The notes beneath the pieces were generated by a model. The model did no database searches. It was not told the DNA's origin and saw only the letters and a list, made by a program, of their open reading frames with translations. From contig CAOKHH010000005.1 of assembly GCA_948468225.1 (NCBI GenBank), positions 62,062 through 107,181 of the forward strand: 45,120 nt of DNA, read 5' to 3'. This DNA comes from an uncultured Clostridia bacterium. Lineage in GTDB: Bacteria; Bacillota; Clostridia; TANB77; CAG-508. The position numbers and the translations under genes were made by a program. Of this stretch, positions 1 through 8,574 are shown one piece after another. How positions within the stretch are numbered: the first letter of the stretch is position 1; each line of letters begins with the position of its first letter.

Positions 1-210
1 TTTCAAATGTATAAAAGTATTTCTTTTTTCTCCTATATCTATAAAAGCAGATTGCATTCCTGGTAAAACATTTTGAACTTTTCCTAAATATATATTTCCT
101 TCAGTTTTAGCATTTTCTTCGCTTTCTTCGTACTTTTCAACTACAGTTCCATTTTCTAATAATATTATTGTTTTTACATTTTCTTGCTTATTAACTATTA
201 TCTCGTACAT
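1..210 (-). CDS. rng: Ribonuclease G/E family protein, N-terminal part
   Basis: Only the first 70 codons are in the window; the gene runs off the left edge. The start is the ATG at 208-210, preceded by a GGGAG ribosome binding site. The peptide starts MYEIIVNKQENVKTIILLEN and continues with a GNIYLGKVQNVLPGMQ segment and an F-I-D-I-G-E-K-R motif. This is the typical start of RNase E/G proteins, whose N-terminal S1-like domain binds RNA; the family processes and degrades RNA. The catalytic DNase I-like domain is not visible. It is the last gene of a minus-strand series recD2, M23 peptidase, pth, rng. Family assignment is fairly secure; the G versus E label is by analogy with other Firmicutes. 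Confidence 0.8.
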   Translation of the reverse strand, partial: MYEIIVNKQENVKTIILLENGTVVEKYEESEENAKTEGNIYLGKVQNVLPGMQSAFIDIGEKRNTFIHLK

Positions 211-230
211 TTCTATTTCTCTCCCATTTG

Positions 231-253
231 CGGGCGATTAAAATCGCCCCTAC
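231..253 (-). repeat. REP-like palindrome with GTAG foot
   Basis: On the minus strand GTAGGGGCGATTTTAATCGCCC, a perfect GGGCGATT/AATCGCCC hairpin with GTAG at its 5' foot. It lies between rng and pth. Confidence 0.75.
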
Positions 254-277
254 ATTTTCCTTTTTTTCTTATTTTAA

Positions 278-300
278 GGACGACCAACGGTCGCCCCTAC
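278..300 (-). repeat. REP-like palindrome with GTAG foot
   Basis: The minus strand starts GTAGGGGCGACC, with an inverted copy GGTCG after a three-base loop. Its first base is the last base of the TAG stop codon of pth, so the element abuts the gene exactly. Confidence 0.7.
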
Positions 301-858
301 TAATTAAATTTGTTCATTGCAATATCAATCCCATTTTTTAAAATCTCTTCTACAGCAAGAGTAGCTTTACTTACACCATCATTTAATAATTGTTTATCTT
401 CTTCATCTATTGGTCCTATAACATATTCCATTAAAGGAACATCAACAGTTGGCATTCCTATCCCCACTCTTATTCTTGCAAAATCCGTGGTTAAAAGGCA
501 ATGCACAATGGATTTTACTCCATTATGAGTGCCAGCACTTCCTTTTTTTCTTATTCTTATTTTTCCGTACATCCGTATCTATATCATCATATATTACTAA
601 TATATCTTCCAAATCTATTTTATAAAAATTTTTTATAGCTAATATACTTTCGCCACTTAAATTCATAAAAGTTTGTGGTTTTAGCAAAATTACTTTTTTT
701 CCTTCTATCATGCCAGAGCCATATAAACCTTTAAAATTACTTTTGGTAACATCTATTTCATATTTTTTTGCGAGTTCATTTATAACATTGAATCCCATAT
801 TATGTCTAGTATTTGCATAATCCGCTTCCGGGTTTCCTAGTCCTACTATTAAATACAT
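300..858 (-). CDS. pth: Peptidyl-tRNA hydrolase, split by a +1 shift at CGG
   Basis: Pth cleaves peptidyl-tRNAs that drop off ribosomes and is essential in most bacteria. The start is the ATG before YLIVGLGNPEADYANTRHN, with AAAGGATG upstream. The protein reads to LVIYDDIDTDV, then meets an in-frame CGG. In the 0 frame it becomes a nonsense tail ending KKRKCWHS. Skipping the C gives V-G-K-I-R-I-R-K-K-G-S-A-G-T-H-N-G, the normal Pth sequence, and the frame then runs open to TAG at 300-302. The joined protein is about 185 residues, the usual family length. The +1 rule is the same as in seven other genes here. The alternative, a pseudogene with a one-base insertion, is less likely given that pattern. 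Confidence 0.88.
565..567 (-). other. In-frame CGG, +1 shift site in pth
   Basis: Codons GTA CGG AAA AAT. Skipping the C gives GTA GGA AAA ATA (V-G-K-I), restoring the conserved Pth sequence. Confidence 0.85.
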
Positions 859-885
859 TTTTATCATCCTTTGTTTATTATTAGC

Positions 886-910
886 GGGCAGACACAGGGC
901 CTGCCCCTAC
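886..910 (-). repeat. REP-like palindrome with GTAG foot
   Basis: The plus strand reads GGGCAGACACAGGGCCTGCC followed by CCTAC. GGGCAG pairs with CTGCCC. It lies between pth and the M23 gene; the copy at 31041-31065 is identical. Confidence 0.75.
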
Positions 911-926
911 AATATATTTATTAAAT

Positions 927-1892
927 TTATTTATATAAATAATTTTGTGGGTTTTGTACAACTCCGTTTTTTCTTATTTCTAAGTGTAAATGTGGTCCTG
1001 TTGAATTTCCTGTTGAACCAACAAGTCCAATTAGTGTATCTTTCGTAACCTCTTGACCTTTTGATACACATATTTTACTACAATGACCATAATATGTTTT
1101 AATACCATTTCCGTGGTCTATTATTATTAAATTTCCATATCCGCCATACCAGCCTGTAAATTCAACTGTTCCCTTACTACAAGCGTGTATTGGTGTTCCT
1201 GTAGCTGCACTTATATCTATTCCTTGATGACTTCTTCCCCATCTTGGTCCAAACCTGTATGTTACAACTCCAGAAACTGGCTTAGATAATATTATTCCAT
1301 CTATAATACTATCACAATTAGATATTATCTCTGTGTCTAAATTAACCTTTGCAACTGACATATCTATAGATTGTATGTTTTCTAAATCTGATGTAAATAT
1401 TTCTTCTACACCAATTTTTAAATCTAATACGCCTGCAAATTCATTTTTTAATTCTTCAACAACCTGCTTTGCCTCTTCTAATGTAGATACATATTGAGGT
1501 TGTTCATTTTCCACTTTTATAGCATATAATTTATATGTTACAGAAGATTCTTCTTTTACTTTTTGCAAAACACTGTTAGTAGAATCTTCCATCTTCCAAG
1601 CTACTAAATTTAGTTCATATTTAGGTAAATCTTTTACCTCTATAAATGCTATATTTTCATCTTGTGTGTTTATATAATCATTTACAATTTGTTCTACTTT
1701 CTCTTTACTTGTTACATAGCCAATTGTTTCTTCCCCTATTGTTACTTTATACATTGGCTTATATTTAGATATAAACATTATAAATACCAAAACCATTGCA
1801 ACAACTGTTATCTTTAGTGTATTTGTTATATAATATATTGTTGCTCTCCTAAAAATAATTATCCTCTCCTTTGATATTTTTTCGTGTCGCAC
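927..1892 (-). CDS. M23 family membrane-anchored peptidase
   Basis: A LytM/M23 zinc metallopeptidase, a class that cuts peptidoglycan cross-bridges or activates amidases; in Clostridia similar proteins act in the envelope or in sporulation. One membrane segment lies near residues 26-42, then an alpha/beta stalk region, then the C-terminal catalytic domain with HQGIDIS (H..D zinc ligands), YYGHCSK and GPHLHLEI (HxH). Length is about 310-320 residues. The start is uncertain. A promoter (TTGCCT, 17-bp spacer, TATAAT) places the RNA start almost on a GTG at 1890-1892, while a good GGAGAGG site lies about 30 bases inside the reading frame, followed only by ATA/ATT codons. No in-frame CGG. Confidence 0.85.
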   Translation of the reverse strand: MRHEKISKERIIIFRRATIYYITNTLKITVVAMVLVFIMFISKYKPMYKVTIGEETIGYVTSKEKVEQIVNDYINTQDENIAFIEVKDLPKYELNLVAWKMEDSTNSVLQKVKEESSVTYKLYAIKVENEQPQYVSTLEEAKQVVEELKNEFAGVLDLKIGVEEIFTSDLENIQSIDMSVAKVNLDTEIISNCDSIIDGIILSKPVSGVVTYRFGPRWGRSHQGIDISAATGTPIHACSKGTVEFTGWYGGYGNLIIIDHGNGIKTYYGHCSKICVSKGQEVTKDTLIGLVGSTGNSTGPHLHLEIRKNGVVQNPQNYLYK

Positions 1893-1897
1893 ATTCT

Positions 1898-1926
1898 ATT
1901 ATAGCACATTTTTCATATAAAGGCAA
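1898..1926 (-). promoter_or_regulatory. Promoter of the M23 gene
   Basis: On the minus strand TTGCCT, 17-bp spacer, TATAAT. The predicted RNA start is near 1891, at the GTG that opens the reading frame. Confidence 0.6.
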
Positions 1927-1994
1927 ATTTTAGAATTAGTTCATATGTTAATACTAAGAATAAATATATATTATTTTGTGATTTCATTTAAATT

Positions 1995-4230
1995 CTATTC
2001 GTATAACTTGTATTTAAGTCCAGTATTTCGCTTTTTGCTATCTGTATTTTTTATCATAAATTCTATTATATTTTTACTTCCAATTACAATTAACATTTTC
2101 TTTGCTCTTGTTATTCCTGTATATAATAAATTCCTTGTAAGTAGCATTGGTGCTGATTGTGATAGTACTATTAGTACAACATCAAACTCACTTCCTTGAG
2201 ATTTGTGTATAGTTATTGCATATGCATGTTCTAATTGCTCTAAATCTTGAAATTGATACCATGCAACCTTTTCATCATCAAAAACTACCTTTATTTGCTT
2301 TTCTTCTTCATTTATATTACTAATTATTCCAAATTCTCCATTAAATATACCAGAACCAAATTTTTGCTCTCCATCTTTTTTCTCCCACATTATGTCATAA
2401 TTATTTTTTATTTGCATAACTCTATCTCCAACTCTAAATACCCTATCTCCAATTTGTTTTTGTTTGGAGAATTCATGTTCTGGGTTTAAAGATTGTTGTA
2501 ATAGTTTATTTAATTCTTTAGTTCCAAGTGCTCCTTTTTTAGTTGGTGTCAACACCTGAATATCAGAAAAGAAATTATAATCTCCATATTTTTTTAATCT
2601 TTCTTTACACAAAGACACTACATTATATTGTATTTTCTCTTGACTCACTTCATTTATATAAAAGAAGTCATCATTTAAATTCTCCCATTCTTCTTTTTCT
2701 AACTCTTCTTTTTTAACAAAACCTTTTCCATTATTTACATTGTGTGCGTTTAATACTATTTTACTTTGTGCTGCTTGTCTGAAAATTTTATTTAATGTAA
2801 CTGTTGGAATTCTTTTTGATTCTATTATATCTTCTAATATATTTCCGAGGACCAACTGATGGTAACTGATTGCTATCTCCAACAAATATTAGTTTTGTTC
2901 CTAAATATATACCTTTTAATAGATAATTCATTATAAATACATCTACCATAGACATTTCATCTATTATTATAACATCTGCATCTATTGGTGCTATGTCGTA
3001 ATCTACATTTGCAATTTTTCCTTCTTCTTCTATCTTTCCTATTTCTAACAATCTATGTATAGTTTTTGCTTCTTCTCCTGTAGTTTCTGTCATTCTTTTA
3101 GCTGCTCTTCCTGTTGGAGCACACAAAACTACTTTCATCTTCTTCTCTTTATACATCTCTATTATAAACTTTATTATCGTTGTTTTTCCAGTTCCGGGGC
3201 CTCCTGTAATTACGGAAACATTATTTTCATTAACTTGCTCTATTGCCTCTTTCTGTTTATCTGAAAGTTCTTTCTTTAACATTCTTTCTTGAATTTTTAG
3301 AATTTGTTTCAAATTACCTATTCTCTTTATGTTTTTTGAAGAATTTAATGTAATCAGCTTTTCTGCTATGTTTTGTTCTGCCTTATAAAATGAATATAAA
3401 TATACCCATTCTTCTTCTCCTCTTTTTTCTACTGCTATTTCTTCTTTTCCCTTTAAGTTTATTATGCAATTTTCTATATTTTGTTCTTCTGCATTTGTAA
3501 GAGCTTTCACAAACACTATAAGGTTTTCTTTTATGACACAAGTATTTCCATTATTTGCCAAACTATATTTTATAGCACTTTCTATTCTTTTATCATTATC
3601 ACTTGCGATTCCTAAATCCATCGCCATTTTATCTATTTGCTTAAAATCAACACCATAAGTTATATCTAATAACACATAAGGATTTTTCTCAATTTCTTCT
3701 ATTGCATTTACTCCCAGTTTTTTATATACCTTCTGGCTGTTTGATGCACCAATACCAAATCTTTCTAAAAATCCTACAATTTGCCACATCTCCCATTTTT
3801 CATTAAATTCTTCTGCAATTTCTACTGCTCTTGTTTCAGAAATTCCTTTTATTTGAGCTAATCTGCTAGGCTCATACTTAAATATTGAAATTGTTTCATC
3901 TCCAAATGTATCAACTATTCTTTTTGCAGTTGCAGGTCCTATTCCTTTTATTATTCCACCAGCTAGGTATTTCTCAAGTGCTCCTAATGTTTTAGGCATT
4001 ACCTTTTCAAATGTATCAATTTTAAATTGTGTTCCATAATCTGGATGTTCTACATATTTACCAAATAATTTTAAACTATCTCCAATATCTATAAATGGTA
4101 AATACCCAACAACTGTAATCTCTTCCTTATCTGCGGTATCTAATACTGCTATTGTGTAACTATTAACATCATTTTTGTATATTATTTCTACAATTTGTCC
4201 TTCTAATTCCAACACTTTTTCCTCTTTCAA
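1995..4230 (-). CDS. recD2: RecD2-type ATP-dependent DNA helicase, split by a +1 shift at CGG
   Basis: RecD2 is a 5'-3' superfamily 1B DNA helicase of AddAB-type bacteria, involved in DNA repair. In order: an N-terminal OB-like region, helix-hairpin-helix repeats (GIGPATAKRIVDTFG), Walker A (GGPGTGKTTI), Walker B (IIIDEMSMVD) and the C-terminal motif HAYAITIHKSQGSEFD. The 0 frame breaks after FVGDSNQLPSVGP at a CGG codon. Skipping the C gives G-N-I-L-E-D-I-I-E-S, the normal continuation of motif III, and the frame is then open to the end. The joined protein is 744 residues, the usual size. Without the shift the C-terminal helicase domain would be lost. Identification is secure; use of the shift is inferred. 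Confidence 0.9.
2845..2847 (-). other. In-frame CGG, +1 shift site in recD2
   Basis: Codons GGT CCT CGG AAA TAT. Skipping the C gives GGT CCT GGA AAT ATA (G-P-G-N-I), the invariant end of helicase motif III. Confidence 0.88.
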
Positions 4231-4276
4231 AGTTTTTTTAGAATTATATCACATATATTTTTTTGTGTAAATGTGA

Positions 4277-4305
4277 TTGTTTTATCTATTTTTTTGTAAT
4301 ATAAT
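4277..4305 (+). promoter_or_regulatory. Promoter of purE-purC
   Basis: TTGTTT, 17-bp spacer, TATAAT, about 50 bases before the purE start. I see no purine riboswitch fold in the short leader. Confidence 0.65.
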
Positions 4306-4354
4306 GTACAAAGATTAAAAAATAATCAATATATAGTTGAAAGGAATAATAATT

Positions 4355-4876
4355 ATGAAAAAAAATGTTGATGTTGCTATTATAATGGGTAGTGATTCTG
4401 ATTTACCTATTATGAAGGATGCTGCTAAGTTTTTAGACGACTTTGGTATAAGTTATGAAATAACTGTTTTATCCGTTCATAGATGTCCTGCAGAAGCATT
4501 TGAGTATGCAAATGAATTAAAAGAAAATAATGTTAAAGTTATTATTGCAGGTGCTGGAGGAGCAGCTCATCTACCTGGTATTTTTGCAGCACTTGTTCCT
4601 GTTCCAGTAATAGGCGTGCCAATTAAATCAAAAACTTTAGATGGTGTTGATTCTTTATATTCTATAGTTCAAATGCCATCAGGAATACCTGTTGCAACTG
4701 TTGCTATAAACGGTGCAAAAAATGCAGGAATTCTTGCAGCTTCTATCTTAGGAACTGCAAATCCAGATTTAAAGTCTAAATTGATTGATTATAAAGCAAG
4801 TATGAAAAAATCCGTTTTAGAGAAAAATGATAAATTACATGATATAGGTTATGAAGAATATTTAAAGCAAATGTAG
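4355..4876 (+). CDS. purE: N5-carboxyaminoimidazole ribonucleotide mutase
   Basis: PurE converts N5-CAIR to CAIR in purine synthesis. The 173-residue protein has the signature IIMGSDSDLPIMKDAA, the motif HRCP near residue 45 and the glycine-rich GAGGAAHLPG segment. The start is the ATG after AAAGGAA; an upstream in-frame TTG would remove that site. purC follows after 11 bases, so the two form an operon. The active-site loop reads S-V-H-R-C-P where bacterial PurE usually has S-A-H-R-T-P; the key His-Arg pair is kept. Confidence 0.92.
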   Translation: MKKNVDVAIIMGSDSDLPIMKDAAKFLDDFGISYEITVLSVHRCPAEAFEYANELKENNVKVIIAGAGGAAHLPGIFAALVPVPVIGVPIKSKTLDGVDSLYSIVQMPSGIPVATVAINGAKNAGILAASILGTANPDLKSKLIDYKASMKKSVLEKNDKLHDIGYEEYLKQM

Positions 4877-4887
4877 GAGGTTTTATT

Positions 4888-5737
4888 ATGAAGAAAATTA
4901 GTAGCGGAAAAGTTAGAGAAATTTATGAAGTAGATGAAGATAAACTTATGTTAGTTGTATCTGATAGAATATCTGCTTTTGATGTTATACTACCAACTAA
5001 GGTAGAAAATAAAGGAAAAGTTTTAAATAAAATTTCAGCATTCTGGTTTGACTATATAAAAGATATTATTCCAAACCATGTTATTTCAACTGACTTAAAG
5101 GATTTTCCAGAGGAATTCCAATTACCTGAATTTGAAGGAAGAAGTATGCTTGTTAAAAAACTAAAAATGCTTCCTATTGAATGTATTGTTAGAGGATATA
5201 TAACAGGATCACGGGTGGGCAAATTACCAAAAATCAGGTACAGTTTGTGGAATTAAACTACCAGATGGTTTACAAGAATCTCAAAAACTACCTGAACCAA
5301 TATTTACACCAACAACAAAAGCAGCTGAAGGGCACGATGAAAATATTAGTTTTGAAGAAGTTTGCAATTTAATCGGAGCAGATTTAGCAAACGAAGTTAA
5401 AAATAAAACTATTGAAATATATAAAAAATGTGCTGATTATGCTTTAACTAAAGGAATTATTATTGCAGATACGAAATTTGAATTTGGATTAGATGAAAAT
5501 GGTAATTTATGTATAGGAGATGAAGTTTTAACACCAGATTCTAGTAGATTTTGGCCTTCAAGTGATTATGAAGTTGGTAAGTCTCAAAAAAGTTTTGATA
5601 AACAATATTTGCGTGATTGGTTAAAACAAAACAATTGGACTGCAGAAAATCCAAAACCAATTCCAGAAAATGTAATAACTACTACTACTGCAAAATACAT
5701 CGAAGCATATGAACGTATTACTGGAAAGAAATTTTAG
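4888..5737 (+). CDS. purC: SAICAR synthase, split by a +1 shift at CGG
   Basis: PurC joins aspartate to CAIR in purine synthesis. The 0 frame gives ISSGKVREIYEVDEDKLMLV through ECIVRGYITGS, then an in-frame CGG leads to a short nonsense tail. Skipping the C gives G-W-A-N-Y-Q-K-S-G-T-V-C-G-I-K-L-P, the standard SAICAR synthase sequence, and the frame stays open to TAG at 5735-5737. The joined protein is 282 residues. The second part contains the expected LIIADTKFEFG-like segment (GIIIADTKFEFGLDENG) and DEVLTPDSSRFWP. An AGGAGG site precedes the start. A truncated PurC would lack most of the active site. Confidence 0.92.
5212..5214 (+). other. In-frame CGG, +1 shift site in purC
   Basis: Codons GGA TCA CGG GTG GGC. 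Skipping the C gives GGA TCA GGG TGG GCA (G-S-G-W-A), the conserved glycine-tryptophan of PurC. Confidence 0.9.
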
Positions 5738-5767
5738 TATAAAAAATGATTTAAAATACATAAATAG

Positions 5768-5937
5768 AAACAATAATAAGAAATAAAACAATTCGGCTAC
5801 ATTACAAAATTAAAGAAATTCTAATTTGATTTTATGGCACCCTTCCGCGATTACCGCGAACTCTTTCCATAAAATCTGCATAAGAATTTCTAAAATTTTT
5901 CCATTTGCATTCATTGTTTTATTTCTTATTATTGTTT
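5768..5937. repeat. Fold-back element with 25-bp perfect terminal inverted repeats
   Basis: The 348-base space between purC and rlmB holds this element and the repeat that follows it. Its ends, 5768-5792 and 5913-5937, are perfect 25-bp AT-rich inverted repeats. Between them is a 120-bp core (5793-5912) that is nearly identical, in the opposite orientation, to 44998-45117; I count 7 differences, four of them in one apical loop. Within the core GATTTTATGG pairs with CCATAAAATC, AGAAATTCT pairs with AGAATTTCT, and the top is a CGCG/CGCG stem. The whole element can fold into one long hairpin. It may act as a terminator of purC, or be a mobile non-autonomous element. Confidence 0.7.
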
Positions 5938-5975
5938 TTTTATTTATTTACTATTTCTTTTTTAGGTACAAACCA

Positions 5976-6098
5976 AGTTTGGAAAAGAATTAGTATAGTA
6001 CTAGGCATTTTAAATCAAAAAAGCGGAGGTATACATTTAGTACATTGAGCATTTTTTGATTTAAAATAACGACGTAATATGCTAATTATTTTTCAAAC
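5976..6098. repeat. Structured interspersed repeat, copy A
   Basis: Matches copy B at 7013-7137 over its whole length. It has outer imperfect inverted repeats (GTTTG...CAAAC side), perfect 15-bp inner arms at 6008-6022 and 6052-6066, and a conserved centre GCGGAGGTATACATTTAGTA. Its right end overlaps the last codons of rlmB and supplies its stop. Confidence 0.7.
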
Positions 6099-6913
6099 GC
6101 CCCTCTTTGTTTTACTGCTTCATATACTACAATTCCTGCTGATACTGATGCATTTAGTGAAGTTATTTTTCCCTTCATTGGTATTTTTATTAGTAAGTCG
6201 CAGTTTTCCTTCACAAGTTTGCTTATTCCAAATCCTTCGCTTCCTATTACAATACATATTGGTCCTTTTAAGTCTTGATTATAGTATTCTGTATTTGTTT
6301 GCATATCTGTTCCAATTACCCAAAGACCTTGCTCTTTTAAATACTTTATTGTTTCGTTTAAGTTATTAACCCTTGTAATTTTCATATGCTCTACAGCACC
6401 TGCTGAGGTCTTACTTACTGTTGCATTAACACTTGCTGCTCTTCTTTTTGGTATTATTATTCCATGAACTCCTGCAGTTTCTGCTGTTCTTATTATTGAG
6501 CCTAAATTGTGTGGATCTTCTATTCCATCTAACATAACTATAAATGGATCTTCGTTTCTTTCTTTAGCTAAATCTAATATATCTTGTACCTCGCAATAAT
6601 TGAAAGGTGGAACTATTGCAATAACTCCTTGGTGATTTTTAGTTTCAGACATCATGTCTAATTTTGCTTTTTCTACTTCTACTATGACTATTCTTCTTTC
6701 CTTCGCCATTGCAATTATTTTGTTTATTGAGCCATGTTTTTCTCCATTTTGTATAAGTATTTTATTTATATCTCTATCTGATGCAAGTAATTCTAACACT
6801 GAGTTTCTTCCCTCTATTATGTCTTCATATGCTTTAGACTCTTTTTCCTTGCTTTCCTCATATTGTTTTTTAAATGGCTTATTTGTTTTTTTATTGTTAT
6901 AATTTTTATTCAT
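6086..6913 (-). CDS. rlmB: 23S rRNA 2'-O-ribose methyltransferase, TrmH/SpoU family
   Basis: A SPOUT-class methyltransferase that uses S-adenosylmethionine to methylate an rRNA ribose; the RlmB assignment is by overall similarity. A lysine-rich N-terminal tail is followed by the substrate-binding domain (IIEGRNSVLELL) and the knotted catalytic domain with DPHNLGSIIRTAE, IVIGSEGFGIS and IPMKGKITSLNASVSAG. Length is 275. The start ATG follows GGAG by 8 bases. The last residues F-E-K and the stop lie inside a repeated element. No in-frame CGG. Confidence 0.88.
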   Translation of the reverse strand: MNKNYNNKKTNKPFKKQYEESKEKESKAYEDIIEGRNSVLELLASDRDINKILIQNGEKHGSINKIIAMAKERRIVIVEVEKAKLDMMSETKNHQGVIAIVPPFNYCEVQDILDLAKERNEDPFIVMLDGIEDPHNLGSIIRTAETAGVHGIIIPKRRAASVNATVSKTSAGAVEHMKITRVNNLNETIKYLKEQGLWVIGTDMQTNTEYYNQDLKGPICIVIGSEGFGISKLVKENCDLLIKIPMKGKITSLNASVSAGIVVYEAVKQRGAFEK

Positions 6914-6947
6914 TTTGAGTTCTCCTTTTTAGTATGTCTTTGAAGCT

Positions 6948-6975
6948 CGGGTCGCCTAAGGACGCCGACCCCTAC
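6948..6975 (-). repeat. REP-like palindrome with GTAG foot
   Basis: The plus strand reads CGGGTCGCCTAAGGACGCCG followed by ACCCCTAC; GGGTCG pairs imperfectly with CGACCC. It lies just upstream of rlmB. Confidence 0.65.
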
Positions 6976-7012
6976 ACATATATTATTCACATTTCTTTTC
7001 AATTCACAAATG

Positions 7013-7137
7013 AAGTTTGAAAAGAATTAGTATAGTGCTAGGCATTTTAAATGAGAAATACCGGAGGTGTACATTTGTACATTGAGGATTTTCTCATTTA
7101 AAAAACGTAAGCAATATGCTGATTATTTTTCGAACTT
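7013..7137. repeat. Structured interspersed repeat, copy B
   Basis: Second copy of the element at 5976-6098. The inner arms (7046-7059 and 7090-7103) differ in sequence from those of copy A but are again perfectly complementary. The centre ACCGGAGGTGTACATTTGTA is conserved. It ends exactly at the stop codon of pgi and may serve as its terminator. Confidence 0.7.
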
Positions 7138-8418
7138 CTAATAACCTGGTTTTTCTAATAATATAAACATATTTCTCTTATATTCTTCTACCCCTGGTTG
7201 ATTGAATGGATTTACTCCTAAAATATTACCTGAAATCGCACATGCTTTCTCAAAGAAATATATCAATTCTCCAATAGTCTCAGCATTTAATTCATCTATA
7301 CTTATCATTATATTTGGAACTCCACCAGATACATGTGCTTTTATAGTTCCTTCCATTGCCTTTTTATTAACATAATCTAATGTTTTTCCAGATAAATAAT
7401 TTAATCCATCTAAATTATCTTCATCAGATTTTATTGTTATATCTACTAAAGGTTTTTCTATATTTATTACTGTTTCAAACAAACTTCTTCTTCCATCTTG
7501 TATATATTGACCTAATGAATGTAAATCTGTTGTAAATTCAACTCCTGCTGGAAATATTCCCTTTTTGTCTTTACCTTCACTCTCTCCATATAATTGTTTC
7601 CACCATTCTATCATATAATGCATTTTAGGTTCATAACTAACTAATATTTCTGTAGTCTTTTCATTGTTATATAATATATTTCTTGCAACTGCATACTTAT
7701 AGCATTCATTATATTTTAATTCTTCATCTAAATATTTATCCTCTGCAGCCTTTGCTCCCCCCATCAATTTATCTATATCTATTCCTGCGACTGCTATTGG
7801 AAGTAGTCCTACAGCTGTTAATACTGAATATCTTCCACCAATATTATCTGGTATAACAAATGTTTCATAGCCTTCTTCATCTGATAGTGTTTTTAATGCT
7901 CCTCTTGCTTTATCTGTTGTTACATATATCCTTTTTCTTGCTTCTTCTACACCATATTTTGTTTCTAATAACTCTCTAAACATTCTAAATGCTATTGCAG
8001 GTTCTGTTGTAGTTCCAGACTTTGATATAACATTTATAGATATATCTTTATCTCCAATGTATTCTATCATTTCATTTATATAGTTAGGACTCATATTGTT
8101 TCCTGCATATAGTATTTCTGGTTTTTTACTTCCAAATGTATTTGTAAGTGCTTCTATAACAGCTCTTGCACCTAAATATGAACCACCTATACCTATACTT
8201 ACAAAAACTTCTGAATCATTTCTTATTTTTTTAGCTGCTTGTTTTATTCTTTCAAACTCTTGCTTATCATAATTTGTAGGTAGCTCTATCCATCCTAAAA
8301 ATTCATGCTCATCATTTGATTTACTATGTATATTGTTATGTATATTTTTTACTTGTTCTGCATATTTTAATATTTCTTCTTCCTTAATTCCAGTATTCTC
8401 TAAATTTAATTTTAACAT
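7138..8418 (-). CDS. pgi: Glucose-6-phosphate isomerase
   Basis: Interconverts glucose-6-phosphate and fructose-6-phosphate. The 426-residue protein, of the short Firmicutes type, has [48 protein letters not shown] and [13 protein letters not shown]. The ATG has an AGAAGG site upstream and its own promoter. It is monocistronic. No in-frame CGG. Confidence 0.96.
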   Translation of the reverse strand: MLKLNLENTGIKEEEILKYAEQVKNIHNNIHSKSNDEHEFLGWIELPTNYDKQEFERIKQAAKKIRNDSEVFVSIGIGGSYLGARAVIEALTNTFGSKKPEILYAGNNMSPNYINEMIEYIGDKDISINVISKSGTTTEPAIAFRMFRELLETKYGVEEARKRIYVTTDKARGALKTLSDEEGYETFVIPDNIGGRYSVLTAVGLLPIAVAGIDIDKLMGGAKAAEDKYLDEELKYNECYKYAVARNILYNNEKTTEILVSYEPKMHYMIEWWKQLYGESEGKDKKGIFPAGVEFTTDLHSLGQYIQDGRRSLFETVINIEKPLVDITIKSDEDNLDGLNYLSGKTLDYVNKKAMEGTIKAHVSGGVPNIMISIDELNAETIGELIYFFEKACAISGNILGVNPFNQPGVEEYKRNMFILLEKPGY

Positions 8419-8449
8419 AATAATACCTTCTTTCTTTTAAATTGAGTTA

Positions 8450-8478
8450 ATTATATATTATTAAAATTTGTTTATCAA
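8450..8478 (-). promoter_or_regulatory. Promoter of pgi
   Basis: On the minus strand TTGATA, 17-bp spacer, TATAAT, about 32 bases before the ATG. Confidence 0.7.
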
Positions 8479-8532
8479 CTGTTTAATTAAATTTATTTCA
8501 GAACAAAAGAGCAGAGTAGTGCAATCCAGCAA

Positions 8533-8560
8533 AAAAATGCACATATAAATGTGCATTTTT
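8533..8560 (-). terminator. Intrinsic terminator after the DUF gene
   Basis: AAAAATGCACAT and ATGTGCATTTTT form a perfect hairpin with T-runs on both sides; it lies just after the stop of the gene at 8575-10126. Confidence 0.8.
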
Positions 8561-8574
8561 GTTTTATTCATTAT

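Noticed and set aside
4306..4354. Purine riboswitch before purE
   Set aside because: The leader is only about 45 bases and lacks the conserved three-way junction elements.
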